Assembly (NCBI RefSeq): GCF_015500055.1
Contig: NZ_CP045492.1
Coordinates: forward strand, 1,126,501-1,190,500
DNA: 64,000 bases
Source of the DNA: Mesorhizobium sp. NBSH29
GTDB taxonomy: Bacteria > Pseudomonadota > Alphaproteobacteria > Rhizobiales > Rhizobiaceae
Reading direction: 5' to 3'
Position 1 is the stretch's first letter. Every line of letters starts with the position of its first letter. Below are positions 35,092 to 43,632 of this stretch, piece after piece. The notes beneath the pieces were generated by a model. That model searched no databases, had not been told where the DNA came from, and saw only the letters and a program-made list of their open reading frames with translations. Position numbers and translations under genes: made by a program.

Positions 35092-35898
35092 ATGGAACAT
35101 CAAAGCATTCTGGACGCGCTTCTGCTTGGTCTACTGGAGGGTTTGACCGAGTTCATTCCCGTCTCCTCAACCGGCCATATCCTGCTTGCGGGCCATTTTC
35201 TGGGCTTTGAATCGACGGGCAAGGCATTTGAGGTGCTGATCCAGCTGGGCGCGATCCTGGCGATCCTCAGCGTCTATGCTGCGCGACTGTGGCGCCTGGC
35301 TGTCGATCTGCCCAGCAGCGCAAAAGCACGTCGATTCGTGCTCGGCATTCTGTTGGCGTTCCTGCCCGCTGCTGTGATTGGCGCGCTGGCACATGATTTC
35401 ATCAAAACGGTGTTGTTCGAAACACCGATGCTGATCTGCATCATGCTCATCCTCGGTGGTTTCGTGCTTCTTTGGGCGGATCGCCACGCGTTCGAGACCA
35501 AATATAGCGATATCATGGATTTCCCGCTCAAGACCTGCCTCGCCATCGGCTTCTTCCAATGCCTTGCGATGATTCCCGGCACGTCGCGCTCTGGCTCGAC
35601 GATAGTCGGTGGGTTGCTGCTGGGTGCTGACAAGCGCTCGGCGGCGGAGTTTTCGTTCTTCCTGGCGATGCCGACCATGGCCGGTGCCTTCGCACTCGAC
35701 CTGTTCAAGAACCGCGACATTTTGTCTGCCGCCGACCTGCCGGTCATCGCGGTCGGATTCATCGCCGCCTTCGTGGTGGCGCTGATCGTTGTGCGCTCTC
35801 TGCTCGGCTATGTGTCGCGCCACGGCTTTGCGCTGTTTGGCTGGTGGCGGCTGATCGTCGGGAGCCTCGGACTGATCGGCCTTCTGGTCTGGGGCTGA
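35092..35898 (+). CDS. uppP: undecaprenyl-diphosphate phosphatase
   Basis: This 268-residue polytopic membrane enzyme (BacA/UppP) recycles the lipid carrier for peptidoglycan and other polymers. The catalytic motifs are [18 protein letters not shown] near residue 16 and [15 protein letters not shown] near 162, with about eight membrane segments. ATG 35092 is chosen, with GAGGG eight bases upstream. It is divergent from the GST operon and ends nine bases before the convergent TauE/SafE gene. Overexpression of this family gives bacitracin resistance in other bacteria. Confidence 0.94.
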   Translation: MEHQSILDALLLGLLEGLTEFIPVSSTGHILLAGHFLGFESTGKAFEVLIQLGAILAILSVYAARLWRLAVDLPSSAKARRFVLGILLAFLPAAVIGALAHDFIKTVLFETPMLICIMLILGGFVLLWADRHAFETKYSDIMDFPLKTCLAIGFFQCLAMIPGTSRSGSTIVGGLLLGADKRSAAEFSFFLAMPTMAGAFALDLFKNRDILSAADLPVIAVGFIAAFVVALIVVRSLLGYVSRHGFALFGWWRLIVGSLGLIGLLVWG

Positions 35899-35907
35899 TC
35901 CCTCAGC

Positions 35908-36678
35908 CTAGAAGGCGGCGGCAATGCCGCGCCGCAACAGGTCGAGCGCCAATAGCGTGAGCCCGATGCGAAACCATTTGCGAAAGGTTTCTTCGGGCAG
36001 GCGATCGAGCCATTTGGTGCCGTAGACAGTTCCCAGAAAGCCGGAAGCGACCATCGCCGCGATCAGCGGCAGCCAGCGCCAGAAGGCAAAGCCCGCCAGG
36101 CCAAAAACAAGTATCTTCAGCCCGTGCTGCACCGTCATCGCCGCGCCATGGGTGGCGACCAGAGCCTTGCGGTCGCCTGGAATAAGCTGTGCCAGAATAG
36201 GCGACATCAGGGGCCCCGTGGCGCCCACCACCATGGTCGCCAGAGCCAGCATGGAACTGGCTCCCACAAGTCCGACGCGCCCTAGTCTGGCGATACCGGG
36301 AATTTTCGCCCAGGTGACCGCGATGACGAACCCGCCAAGCAGGATTTTCAGAGCCGCATCGGGCAGTTGTACCACAAGGAAGAAGCCGGCGACCGCGCCC
36401 AGCACGCTGCCGACGACAAAGGGCCAGGCAATATCGAGCCGGACATTGGCGCGCTGATGCCAGGCGCGGCCGGTGTTGGAGCCAAGCTGCACCGCTCCAT
36501 GTACGGGGATCAGCGCTGCTACTGGGACGAACAGGCCAAGCAGCGCCAACATGGCGATGCCGCCGCCGAGCCCGAAAGCTGCGGTGAGGGCCGAGGTGAA
36601 GAAGCTGGCAACGACCAGCAAAACCGCAGAAGCTGCCCCTAGGCCGTCCGGCAACAGGGGGGCAGCGGTCTCAAACAT
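35908..36678 (-). CDS. TauE/SafE (TSUP) family membrane permease
   Basis: This 256-residue protein of the sulfite exporter TauE/SafE family has about eight hydrophobic segments. The first half carries FGLGGGIAMLALLGLFVPV with a conserved Gly-rich turn and PVHGAVQLGSNTGRA; the second half carries ATGPLMSPILAQLIPGDRKA. Members move sulfite, sulfoacetate or other organosulfur anions out of or into the cell, but the substrate is not readable here. It is convergent with uppP, and the 20 bases to its upstream neighbour suggest cotranscription with the NDUFA9-like gene. Confidence 0.87.
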   Translation of the reverse strand: MFETAAPLLPDGLGAASAVLLVVASFFTSALTAAFGLGGGIAMLALLGLFVPVAALIPVHGAVQLGSNTGRAWHQRANVRLDIAWPFVVGSVLGAVAGFFLVVQLPDAALKILLGGFVIAVTWAKIPGIARLGRVGLVGASSMLALATMVVGATGPLMSPILAQLIPGDRKALVATHGAAMTVQHGLKILVFGLAGFAFWRWLPLIAAMVASGFLGTVYGTKWLDRLPEETFRKWFRIGLTLLALDLLRRGIAAAF

Positions 36679-36698
36679 GCTCTATCAGGACAACGCTG

Positions 36699-37670
36699 TC
36701 AGGACAGTGTTTTGGGACTGAACTGGCCGGCCGCTCTAAATCTCCACAAATAGGTCGGCACGATCACCGCGCTGGATTGTGGCTGGATACCGAGCCCGGC
36801 AAGTGTGCGCCCCTGTTTTTCTGCTTCCAGGGATACGATGCTGTCATCCTTCAGCTGCGCGACCTGGTCTGTGGTCAGGACCGGGTTCGGCAGCAGCCCA
36901 AGGAAAGATGCCTTCAGCTCGGCCAGCCACCACGGCACGCTGATCAACGGGCGTTTGCGCCCGGTGACGCGCAGGATCTCCTGCATGCAGTCGCGAAAGC
37001 TCATCACTTCGGGCCCGCCAAGCTCATAAACACCAGGCTTGACCTTGCCGTCGACCGAGCGGGCGACCGCCTCGGCGACATCGCCCACGAAGACGGGTTG
37101 CATCAATGTCTTGCCGCCGCCGATCAGAGGCAGTAACGGCATGAACCGCGCCATATTGGCAAACCGGTTATAGAACTGGTCTTCAGGGCCAAAAATAATC
37201 GAGGGGCGGAAGATCACGGCCCGCTTCGCAGCCGCCTGTACTGCTGCCTCGCCCTCCACCTTGCTGCGGGCATAGCCCGACGCGCTCTCTGAATGGGGAC
37301 CGAGCGCCGAAATTTGGGTGAAACCGGCCTTCGCCGCTGTGGCAGCCTCAGCGATGGCGCGGGCGCCTTGCGTCTGGATATCGGAAAATTTCTGGCGACC
37401 GCTTTCATGCAAAATGCCGACGAGATTGATCACATGGTCGGCGCCCTCGACGGCGCGGTCAATCGACCAGCGCACCCGCACATTGGCCTGAACAGCCTGA
37501 ATCTGGCCGACATTGCCCAGCGGCTGAAGGTGGTGGGCAAGTTCGGGGCGTCGGCAGGCGACGCGCACGCGGTAGCCGCGCTTGGCCAGCGCGCGCACCA
37601 CGTGGCGGCCGACATACCCCGAGCCGCCGAACACGGTGACAAGTTTTGGGGTTTCGCTGATGACGGTCAT
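36699..37670 (-). CDS. complex I NDUFA9-subunit-like NAD(P)-binding protein
   Basis: This 323-residue atypical SDR protein has the nucleotide motif LVTVFGGSGYVGRHVVRALA and the family segments VINLVGILHESGRQKF and ISALGPHSESASGYARSK. FRPSIIFGPEDQFYNRFA also matches the NDUFA9 relatives found in alphaproteobacteria, ancestors of the mitochondrial accessory subunit. It may bind respiratory complex I or act on quinone synthesis; direct evidence for bacterial members is limited. ATG 37670 has a GGAG 11 bases upstream; a start 18 codons earlier is less likely. Confidence 0.87.
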   Translation of the reverse strand: MTVISETPKLVTVFGGSGYVGRHVVRALAKRGYRVRVACRRPELAHHLQPLGNVGQIQAVQANVRVRWSIDRAVEGADHVINLVGILHESGRQKFSDIQTQGARAIAEAATAAKAGFTQISALGPHSESASGYARSKVEGEAAVQAAAKRAVIFRPSIIFGPEDQFYNRFANMARFMPLLPLIGGGKTLMQPVFVGDVAEAVARSVDGKVKPGVYELGGPEVMSFRDCMQEILRVTGRKRPLISVPWWLAELKASFLGLLPNPVLTTDQVAQLKDDSIVSLEAEKQGRTLAGLGIQPQSSAVIVPTYLWRFRAAGQFSPKTLS

Positions 37671-37793
37671 GGCGGCAGCTCCAGTCAGAATGTTGCCTCG
37701 TCTCATAGTCGGTTTTTCAGGCAAGGCAAAGGCTGTGATTGCCGAGTCTGTCGCCCGAGGGCCGCTATCTGAGGGACCAAGTGAAGCAGTCCT

Positions 37794-39374
37794 TCATGGC
37801 ACCATAATCTCGATCAGGCATGGCTTTCTCAGGGCGGCCGCACGGGACAGCGCGCCAGGCAGGTCCGCGATATCGACCAGGCGTTCCGCGGGCATATTGT
37901 AAGCATCCGCTATACGGCAGAAATCCGGCGGCGCGGGCGAGACACCCACGGGTTCAACGCCGGCATCCCGCATCGAGGTTTCGATCTCGCGATAACCGTG
38001 ATTGTTCCAGATAACAAAGATGACATTGGCTTCAGCGTCGATGGCAGCCCCTATTTCGGGGAAGGAAAACTGGAAGCCGCCATCGCCTGAAAGACTGATG
38101 ACCGGCACTCCGGGTTCCGCGATCGCTGCGCCAATGGCAGCTGGCGGACCGAAACCGAGCGCGCCATAGCCGGTAGCGGCGTTGAACCAACCGCCGGCGC
38201 GATCATGGTCGTAATAGAGATTGGCGGCATAGACCGGCTGCGTTGAATCGCCGACGATAAAGCTGCCGGGAAAGACATCGCGGATCATCTCGACCACCTT
38301 GGCCTGCGCCTGCACATCGGGGCCGATTTCGACCCAGGCAGCATCCCTGGTGACCTCCGCCCGCTCCGAACCTCGCGCCGATTTCTGGGCCAGACGGCAG
38401 GCGACGAGCGCTTCAAGCGCCGCTTTCGCATCCGCCTCGATGGCGAGCGTTGCTGGCCAGCGCGCAAGCTGCACGGCGTCGATGTCGATGCGTATGAGGT
38501 TTGGCGGGCAGACGAAACCACCATCGACATACATGTCGTAATCCGTCGGGCCGAACTCGGTCCCTACCGCAATGACCAGATCAGCCTCGGCCATCAGTTT
38601 ACGCACCGCTTTCAGGCTCGGGCTGGCGGGCACGGCGAGCCGGTGCGCGTACAAAAGGCCACGACCATTCGCGGTCATCACCACGGGTGCATCGAGTTGC
38701 TCGGCAAGCTGCTTGAGCGCCAGGGAAGCCTTTCTCGCGCCTCCGCCGGCAAGAATCAGCGGAGCTTTGGAGGCAGCGATCAGCGTCTCTGCCCGTTTAA
38801 TCACTTCGGCATCGGCGATTCTGGTAGCAGCGGTGGTGCGCCAAGAGCTGATCCCAGCGGCCGGAAGACCCATTACGTCGGTCGGAATCTCAATATGGAC
38901 CGGGCCAGGCCGGCCGGCACGCATCATCTCAAAAGCCCGGGCAAGCGCTGGCTCCAGCTCTGCCGGGCTCTCTATGCGCTGCGAAGAAAGTGCTACCTTT
39001 TCCATCAGGCCGCGCTGGTCGGACAGTTCGTGGAGCAGGCCAAGGCCCTTGCCCAGAGTGTCGCGCCTGTTGACGCCCGATATCACCAGCATGGGCACCG
39101 AATCGGCACGCGCCTGCGCCATTGCAGTGATGGTGTTGGTGAGCCCAGGACCGGTGATGACTAACGCCACTCCGGGTTTGCCCGAGGCACGCGCATAGCC
39201 ATCGGCCATGAACGCAGCCCCCTGCTCGTGGCGCGGCGTAATGTGGCGGATCGAGGAACCGGCAAGGCCACGATAAAGTTCGATCGTGTGGACGCCGGGA
39301 ATACCGAACACCGTGTCGACGCCATGCGCCTCAAGCAGAGTAATCAGCGCCTCGCCTGTAGTTTTGGGGGTCAT
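37794..39374 (-). CDS. thiamine diphosphate-dependent 2-oxoacid decarboxylase (AruI/acetolactate-synthase-like)
   Basis: This 526-residue enzyme shows the ThDP three-domain layout. The N-terminal domain carries the catalytic Glu in HITPRHEQGAAFMADGYAR. A central dehydrogenase-like domain follows (APLILAGGGARKA). The C-terminal domain has the Mg-ThDP motif SLSGDGGFQFSFPEIG through WNNHGYREIE. Similar proteins are annotated as 5-guanidino-2-oxopentanoate decarboxylase, the second step of the arginine transaminase route, rather than as true acetolactate synthase (no small subunit is present). Its ATG overlaps the TetR stop (ATGA). Shared transcription with an amidinohydrolase supports a guanidino-compound substrate. 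This assignment is inferred. Confidence 0.82.
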   Translation of the reverse strand: MTPKTTGEALITLLEAHGVDTVFGIPGVHTIELYRGLAGSSIRHITPRHEQGAAFMADGYARASGKPGVALVITGPGLTNTITAMAQARADSVPMLVISGVNRRDTLGKGLGLLHELSDQRGLMEKVALSSQRIESPAELEPALARAFEMMRAGRPGPVHIEIPTDVMGLPAAGISSWRTTAATRIADAEVIKRAETLIAASKAPLILAGGGARKASLALKQLAEQLDAPVVMTANGRGLLYAHRLAVPASPSLKAVRKLMAEADLVIAVGTEFGPTDYDMYVDGGFVCPPNLIRIDIDAVQLARWPATLAIEADAKAALEALVACRLAQKSARGSERAEVTRDAAWVEIGPDVQAQAKVVEMIRDVFPGSFIVGDSTQPVYAANLYYDHDRAGGWFNAATGYGALGFGPPAAIGAAIAEPGVPVISLSGDGGFQFSFPEIGAAIDAEANVIFVIWNNHGYREIETSMRDAGVEPVGVSPAPPDFCRIADAYNMPAERLVDIADLPGALSRAAALRKPCLIEIMVP

Positions 39375-40075
39375 CGCGCGCGCTTCCTCACTGGTGCCGA
39401 AACAGATCTGGGCGCCGGCTTGATCGCCCGGACGGGAAATGCCTTTTGCCTGACTGACAAGCCCAGAAGCGCTTCGATTGAGACAATGGCAATGTCTGCC
39501 AATTCCTCAGGCTCGAACATGTCGCCGGCCAGACAGCCCTCGATCCACAGCCCGTCAATGATGGCATTGATGGCAATGGCATAACGACGCGTTTCAACCA
39601 AGCTTGCAGGACGACCGGCATCCACGAATACGCCCGCGACCAGCGCCTCCACCTCGTCGCGGTAGCCGAGATAGCTGTCGCGGTGGGCGGCGGCCAGCAC
39701 GCTGTCGGCACTGGCACGGCCGATGAAATTGGCCCATTGCGAGAACACTTTGGCGTCCACGACAGGCGAGGTCAGGCTGGCCGCAACGAAGGCTACAAGT
39801 CGCTGCCGCGGGTCCGAGGCCGCCGAAGCAAGGGCCGATTTGGCCTGCTCGGTCATGCGCGCCATGATAGTCTTGTAGGCTTCCTGCAACAAATCTTCCT
39901 TGCTGGGGAAATAGTGGCGGATGAGACCTGCGGTGACGCCGGCACGCAGGGCAATTGCCCTGACGGTCGCCCCCTGCAGGCCGCGTTCGGCGACACAATC
40001 AAGCGTTGCCTCGATCAGGTCCAGCCGCCGCCTTTCCTCACCCTCGCGGCGAAATGTCTTGCGACGCAGGGTCAT
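39371..40075 (-). CDS. TetR-family regulator (BetI-like)
   Basis: This 234-residue repressor has an N-terminal helix-turn-helix: RRLDLIEATLDCVAERGLQ, VRAIALRAGVTAGLIRHYFP and SKEDLLQEAY. The all-helical C-terminal ligand domain resembles BetI-type proteins, with FVAASLTSPVVDAKVFSQWANF. The start overlaps the amidinohydrolase stop (ATGA) and its own stop overlaps the decarboxylase start, so the three genes are tightly coupled. It probably senses the substrate or product of the pathway and represses both this operon and perhaps the divergent importer. Confidence 0.85.
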   Translation of the reverse strand: MTLRRKTFRREGEERRRLDLIEATLDCVAERGLQGATVRAIALRAGVTAGLIRHYFPSKEDLLQEAYKTIMARMTEQAKSALASAASDPRQRLVAFVAASLTSPVVDAKVFSQWANFIGRASADSVLAAAHRDSYLGYRDEVEALVAGVFVDAGRPASLVETRRYAIAINAIIDGLWIEGCLAGDMFEPEELADIAIVSIEALLGLSVRQKAFPVRAIKPAPRSVSAPVRKRAR

Positions 40076-40986
40076 TCCCGCCGCAGGATGGGACGGGTCA
40101 GGCAGGTCGGTCCGCCCTCGCAGGCAATGCAAAGCGCATCGGCCTCAAACGTCGTGACGGTGCAGCCGGCGCGTTCCATGGCAGCTTTGGTCTTTGGAAA
40201 TCCGGCAACCGCAATGACCTGACGGGGGGCGGTGGGCAGAACGTTGAGACTGAGGCCATTCGAAGCTGCAAACTCGTCCGCATCCCCTTCAACCAGTTCA
40301 ACACCGCGCGACTTGAGCAATTGATAAAACGCAGCCGGGAGAAGTGGCGCGTAAACCAGAGCGAGTTTTTCAGCGAGCGGCGATATCACCGACATCAAAT
40401 GCAAACACGCATCCTCACCGCTCCACAGCGGCAGATCGAACCCCAGCACCTCGACACCATGCGGCGATAGAAGGGCTTCCATCTGGCGGATGCCGGCTTC
40501 ATTGGTGCGCACGCCACGACCGATTGCGAGCGTGTTGGCATCGACCCAGACGCAATCGCCTCCCTCGACTTGGCCCGGTGCCTCGATGCGTCCAAGGATC
40601 GGTACACCAAGCCGCCGATACGCTTCTTCGTGCAGTGCCGGCTCCGGCTTGCGCAGCACCTTACCCATCGACAGGATGATGGCGCCATGATCGCTCATCA
40701 GCGACGGATCATGCGTGAAGATGGAATCGGCCAACCCGTCATCCGCATCATCGATCCACTCGATCGCCGCGCCGGAAGCGGCAACCAGTTCGGCGAAGTG
40801 TTGATGCTGGGCAGCCGCTTTTTCTGGCTCGAAACCAGGGCCGTAGTGCCATTCGTCATGGCGGGCCTTGCGCATTGAGTTGCGTGCCGATCGCATCAGC
40901 ACGCGCTGTAGCGGTGCCGCCATGGACTGTGAGCCGTAAGCGTTCAAGATTTCATTCCCGGATTTGGCTGTGGCTGGATTTCGCAT
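40072..40986 (-). CDS. amidinohydrolase of the DDAH/arginine deiminase superfamily
   Basis: This protein of up to 304 residues has the guanidine-modifying fold. The conserved acidic motif EGGDCVWVD is near residue 143 and the catalytic histidine is in DACLHLMSVISPL near 195. The nucleophilic cysteine lies in EGGPTCLTRP near the C-terminus. The best candidates are dimethylarginine dimethylaminohydrolase (methylarginines to citrulline plus amine) or a related guanidino-acid hydrolase. The start is uncertain. ATG 40986 has no ribosome site, TTG 40947 has GGGA upstream and fits homologue length, and ATG 40923 is internal. It begins a three-gene operon with TetR and the ThDP enzyme. Confidence 0.82.
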   Translation of the reverse strand: MRNPATAKSGNEILNAYGSQSMAAPLQRVLMRSARNSMRKARHDEWHYGPGFEPEKAAAQHQHFAELVAASGAAIEWIDDADDGLADSIFTHDPSLMSDHGAIILSMGKVLRKPEPALHEEAYRRLGVPILGRIEAPGQVEGGDCVWVDANTLAIGRGVRTNEAGIRQMEALLSPHGVEVLGFDLPLWSGEDACLHLMSVISPLAEKLALVYAPLLPAAFYQLLKSRGVELVEGDADEFAASNGLSLNVLPTAPRQVIAVAGFPKTKAAMERAGCTVTTFEADALCIACEGGPTCLTRPILRRE

Positions 40987-40994
40987 TATTTATA

Positions 40995-41019
40995 CACTTG
41001 CATAACAAGCCGGCAAGTG
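40995..41019. promoter_or_regulatory. inverted repeat between divergent operons, candidate TetR operator
   Basis: CACTTGC at 40995-41001 and GCAAGTG at 41013-41019 form a perfect seven-base inverted repeat with an 11-base spacer. It lies in the 175 bases between the amidinohydrolase and ABC-ATPase genes. It is the only clear dyad there and could let the BetI-like regulator control both directions. This is inference from position. Confidence 0.35.
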
Positions 41020-41161
41020 CCGTAATGGGAGAAACAAAAACGGATGGGGCCCGTCGACGTTTACACGCGGACCAGAGCCCCCCGCCACGGGGAACGCGAT
41101 TGACTATGATGAGCCGAGCCAGCGGCATCCATGAAGTTTTAGCTTTTGCGGACAGGCACGC

Positions 41162-41977
41162 ATGAGCGGCGCTGCTGCAGTTGCGCTGAAAGAGGCTGCT
41201 GACCCTGACGCTAGTCAGGAAGCTATTGTCATTCAGAATCTGCACAAAAAGTTTGGTTCGCTGCATGTGCTGAAGGGCGTTTCCCTCCATGCGCGAGAGG
41301 GCGACGTGGTCGCCATCATCGGTGGCAGCGGTTCGGGGAAATCGACCCTGCTGCGCTGCATCAACTGCCTCGAAAACCCCACCAGCGGGGTGATCTGCGT
41401 CAATGGCGAGGAAATCCGCCTCAGAGCCGACAGCTACGGCAATACGGTTCCCGCAGATAGGCGCCAGATCGAACGCATCCGTTCGCGTCTTGGCATGGTG
41501 TTCCAGACGTTCAATCTATGGAGCCACATGACGCTGCTCGAAAACATCATCGAGGTTCCGATGCATGTTCTGGGCGTGAAAAAGGCAGCCGCGGTAGAGG
41601 CCGCCGAGGCGCTGCTAGAGCGTGTCGGACTTTCTGACAAGCGCGATGTCTATCCGGCATTTCTTTCAGGCGGGCAACAGCAGCGCGGTGCGATTGCGCG
41701 TGCGCTCGCCATCCAGCCTCGAGTTATGCTTTTCGATGAGCCTACATCGGCGCTCGATCCGGAACTTGTGGGCGAAGTGCTGAAGGTGATCGGCGATCTC
41801 GCGCATGAGGGGCGCACCATGATCCTTGTCACCCACGAGATGAAATTTGCACGCGAGGTGGCCAGCCATGTGGTCTACCTGCATGAGGGGCGCGTGGAGG
41901 AGGAGGGCCCGCCAGCCGAGATTTTCGGCGCGCCTAAATCGGAGCGGCTGAAACAGTTCATCGCCACTATCGGGTGA
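41162..41977 (+). CDS. basic-amino-acid type ABC transporter ATP-binding protein (HisP/OccP-like)
   Basis: This 271-residue ATPase has Walker A IIGGSGSGKSTLLRC near residue 59, Q-loop MVFQTFNLWSHMT, signature LSGGQQQRGAIARALA, Walker B VMLFDEPTSALDPE and switch LVTHEMKFA. The segment LRADSYGNTVPADRRQ between Walker A and the Q-loop is diagnostic of the histidine/octopine/arginine importer class. An extra 20 residues precede the core domain. It is first in a rightward operon with its binding protein and two permeases, divergent from the amidinohydrolase operon. Confidence 0.92.
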   Translation: MSGAAAVALKEAADPDASQEAIVIQNLHKKFGSLHVLKGVSLHAREGDVVAIIGGSGSGKSTLLRCINCLENPTSGVICVNGEEIRLRADSYGNTVPADRRQIERIRSRLGMVFQTFNLWSHMTLLENIIEVPMHVLGVKKAAAVEAAEALLERVGLSDKRDVYPAFLSGGQQQRGAIARALAIQPRVMLFDEPTSALDPELVGEVLKVIGDLAHEGRTMILVTHEMKFAREVASHVVYLHEGRVEEEGPPAEIFGAPKSERLKQFIATIG

Positions 41978-42021
41978 TACAAGGTCCATAAGATCGGGAA
42001 CCACAAACGGGAGATATGCGA

Positions 42022-42816
42022 ATGAAGAAGTTTCTTAAAATTGCAGCGCTTGCGCTGATAGCCGGCAGTGCAGTTCTTGGCACGGCGCAAGCGGAGAAGA
42101 TCAAAGTCGGCATGGCGCCAGAACCCTATCCGCCATTTGAGTCACCCGACGCATCGGGCAAGTGGACCGGTTGGGAGATCGACTTTATCGACGCGTTGTG
42201 CGCCGAAGCCAAGCTTGATTGCGAGATCACCTTTACCGCTTGGGATGGTCTGATCCCTGCGATGACCTCAAAGAAGATCGACGTGATCATCAATTCCATG
42301 TCGATCACCGAAGAGCGCAAGAAATCGATCGATTTCACCAATAAATATTACAATACGCCCACCGCGATCATTGGGGCCAAAGACCAGACGTTCGGCCCGG
42401 CGCCGGAAGATTTGAAGGGCAAGATCCTTGGTGTGCAGGGCTCAACGGTACATGCAGCCTATGCCAAGAAACATTTTGGAGATGCAGCCGAAATCAAGGA
42501 ATATCAAACTCAGGATGAAGCAAATCAGGATCTGGCAGCGGGCAGGCTCGACGCTGTGCAGGCGGATTCCATTGCCCTTGATTCATTCCTGAAATCCGAT
42601 CAGGGCAAGCAGTGCTGCGATCTCAAGGGCACCGTTGCCGCAGATGACGAAGTGCTGGGCCCTGGTGTGGGCGTAGGTGTGCGCAAGGAAGACACCGAGC
42701 TCAAGGCCAAACTGGACGCAGCGATTACGGCGATCCGCGACAACGGCAAATATGCCGAAATCACCAAGAAATATTTCGACTTCGACATCTATGGCGGCGA
42801 CAGCCAGGCGAACTGA
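42022..42816 (+). CDS. amino-acid ABC transporter periplasmic binding protein
   Basis: This 264-residue family 3 solute-binding protein has a signal peptide over residues 1-24 (KKFLKIAALALIAGSAVLG, then TAQA before EKIK). The ligand-site segments GMAPEPYPPFESPDASG, WEIDFIDALC and NSMSITEERKKSIDFT follow the lysine/arginine/ornithine/octopine binding-protein pattern. A C-terminal disulfide is possible with CC in QGKQCCDL. GGGAG lies eight bases before ATG 42022, making it better than the ATG at 42016. The ligand is likely a basic or guanidino amino acid, inferred from the whole cluster. Confidence 0.9.
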   Translation: MKKFLKIAALALIAGSAVLGTAQAEKIKVGMAPEPYPPFESPDASGKWTGWEIDFIDALCAEAKLDCEITFTAWDGLIPAMTSKKIDVIINSMSITEERKKSIDFTNKYYNTPTAIIGAKDQTFGPAPEDLKGKILGVQGSTVHAAYAKKHFGDAAEIKEYQTQDEANQDLAAGRLDAVQADSIALDSFLKSDQGKQCCDLKGTVAADDEVLGPGVGVGVRKEDTELKAKLDAAITAIRDNGKYAEITKKYFDFDIYGGDSQAN

Positions 42817-42821
42817 GACCA

Positions 42822-42848
42822 CTGCCGCGCCTGATCAGGGCGCGGCAG
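42822..42848 (+). promoter_or_regulatory. mRNA stem-loop between binding-protein and permease genes
   Basis: CTGCCGCGCC pairs with GGCGCGGCAG across a TGATCAG loop, nearly perfect and very GC-rich, six bases after the binding-protein stop. No U-tract follows. It is the third such hairpin in equivalent position in this window and probably tunes the ratio of binding protein to permease. Confidence 0.6.
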
Positions 42849-42882
42849 CTTCACGCATCAGAGCCAAAGTCCGGGGGCTGTT

Positions 42883-43632
42883 CTGAACGACGCACTTCTT
42901 GCCGTTTCCGCCAGTGGACTCATCGAGCTGCTGGCCTTTCATCCCCCCGGCTGGGGCGGGGTGCTGTTGGCCGGCTTTGTAAGCTCGCTGCAGATCGCGA
43001 TCGGTGCCTATCTGCTCGGGCTGACGATTGGCATCGCGGGTGCCTATGGCAAGCTCTACGGCGGCCCGGTGACGCGCGACCTGCTCGGAATCTACACCAC
43101 CGTAGTGCGCGCGGTCCCGGAATTGGTGCTGATCCTTTTGATCTATTATGCCGGCACTGATCTTTTGAACCGCGCGCTTGCGCTGGGCGGCATAGACCCT
43201 GTCGACATTGGCGGCCTGACTGCGGGCATTGTCACCCTCGGCTTCGTCCAGGGTGCCTATTCGACCGAAGTATTGCGTGGCGCGATCCTTGCTGTGCCGC
43301 AAGGTCAGATCGAGGCGGCGCGCGCCTATGGCATGGCACCCTGGCTGATGATGCGCCGCATCACCCTACCCGCCATGCTGCCCTTCGCGATCCCCGGCCT
43401 CGCCAATCTTTGGCTGATCTGCACCAAGGATACCGCCCTGCTGGCGGTGGTGGGTTTCAGCGAGCTGACCCTGATGACCCGCCAGGCCGCCGGAGCAACC
43501 AAGGCCTACTTCACTTTCTATATGGCCGCTGGCGCTCTCTATCTGGCGCTGACGCTGTTTTCCAATCAGATTATCGGCTGGGTTGAGCGGCGGTCGCGGC
43601 GCGGCATGCCCGGGGTGGCAGAGGGCTCCTGA
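42883..43632 (+). CDS. amino-acid ABC transporter permease (HisQ/OccQ-like), probable non-canonical start
   Basis: This inner-membrane permease of about 249 residues has five or so membrane segments and the EAA loop EAARAYGMAPWLMMRRI. The frame is open from 42835 but contains no ATG or TTG before the first GTG at 42961. Starting at that GTG would remove the usual N-terminal segment ahead of PPGWGGVLLAGF, which homologues have. CTG at 42883, eight bases after a GGGGG run, restores the family length, so a CTG start is proposed. The next permease gene overlaps its stop (TGATG). Confidence 0.82.
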   Translation: MNDALLAVSASGLIELLAFHPPGWGGVLLAGFVSSLQIAIGAYLLGLTIGIAGAYGKLYGGPVTRDLLGIYTTVVRAVPELVLILLIYYAGTDLLNRALALGGIDPVDIGGLTAGIVTLGFVQGAYSTEVLRGAILAVPQGQIEAARAYGMAPWLMMRRITLPAMLPFAIPGLANLWLICTKDTALLAVVGFSELTLMTRQAAGATKAYFTFYMAAGALYLALTLFSNQIIGWVERRSRRGMPGVAEGS

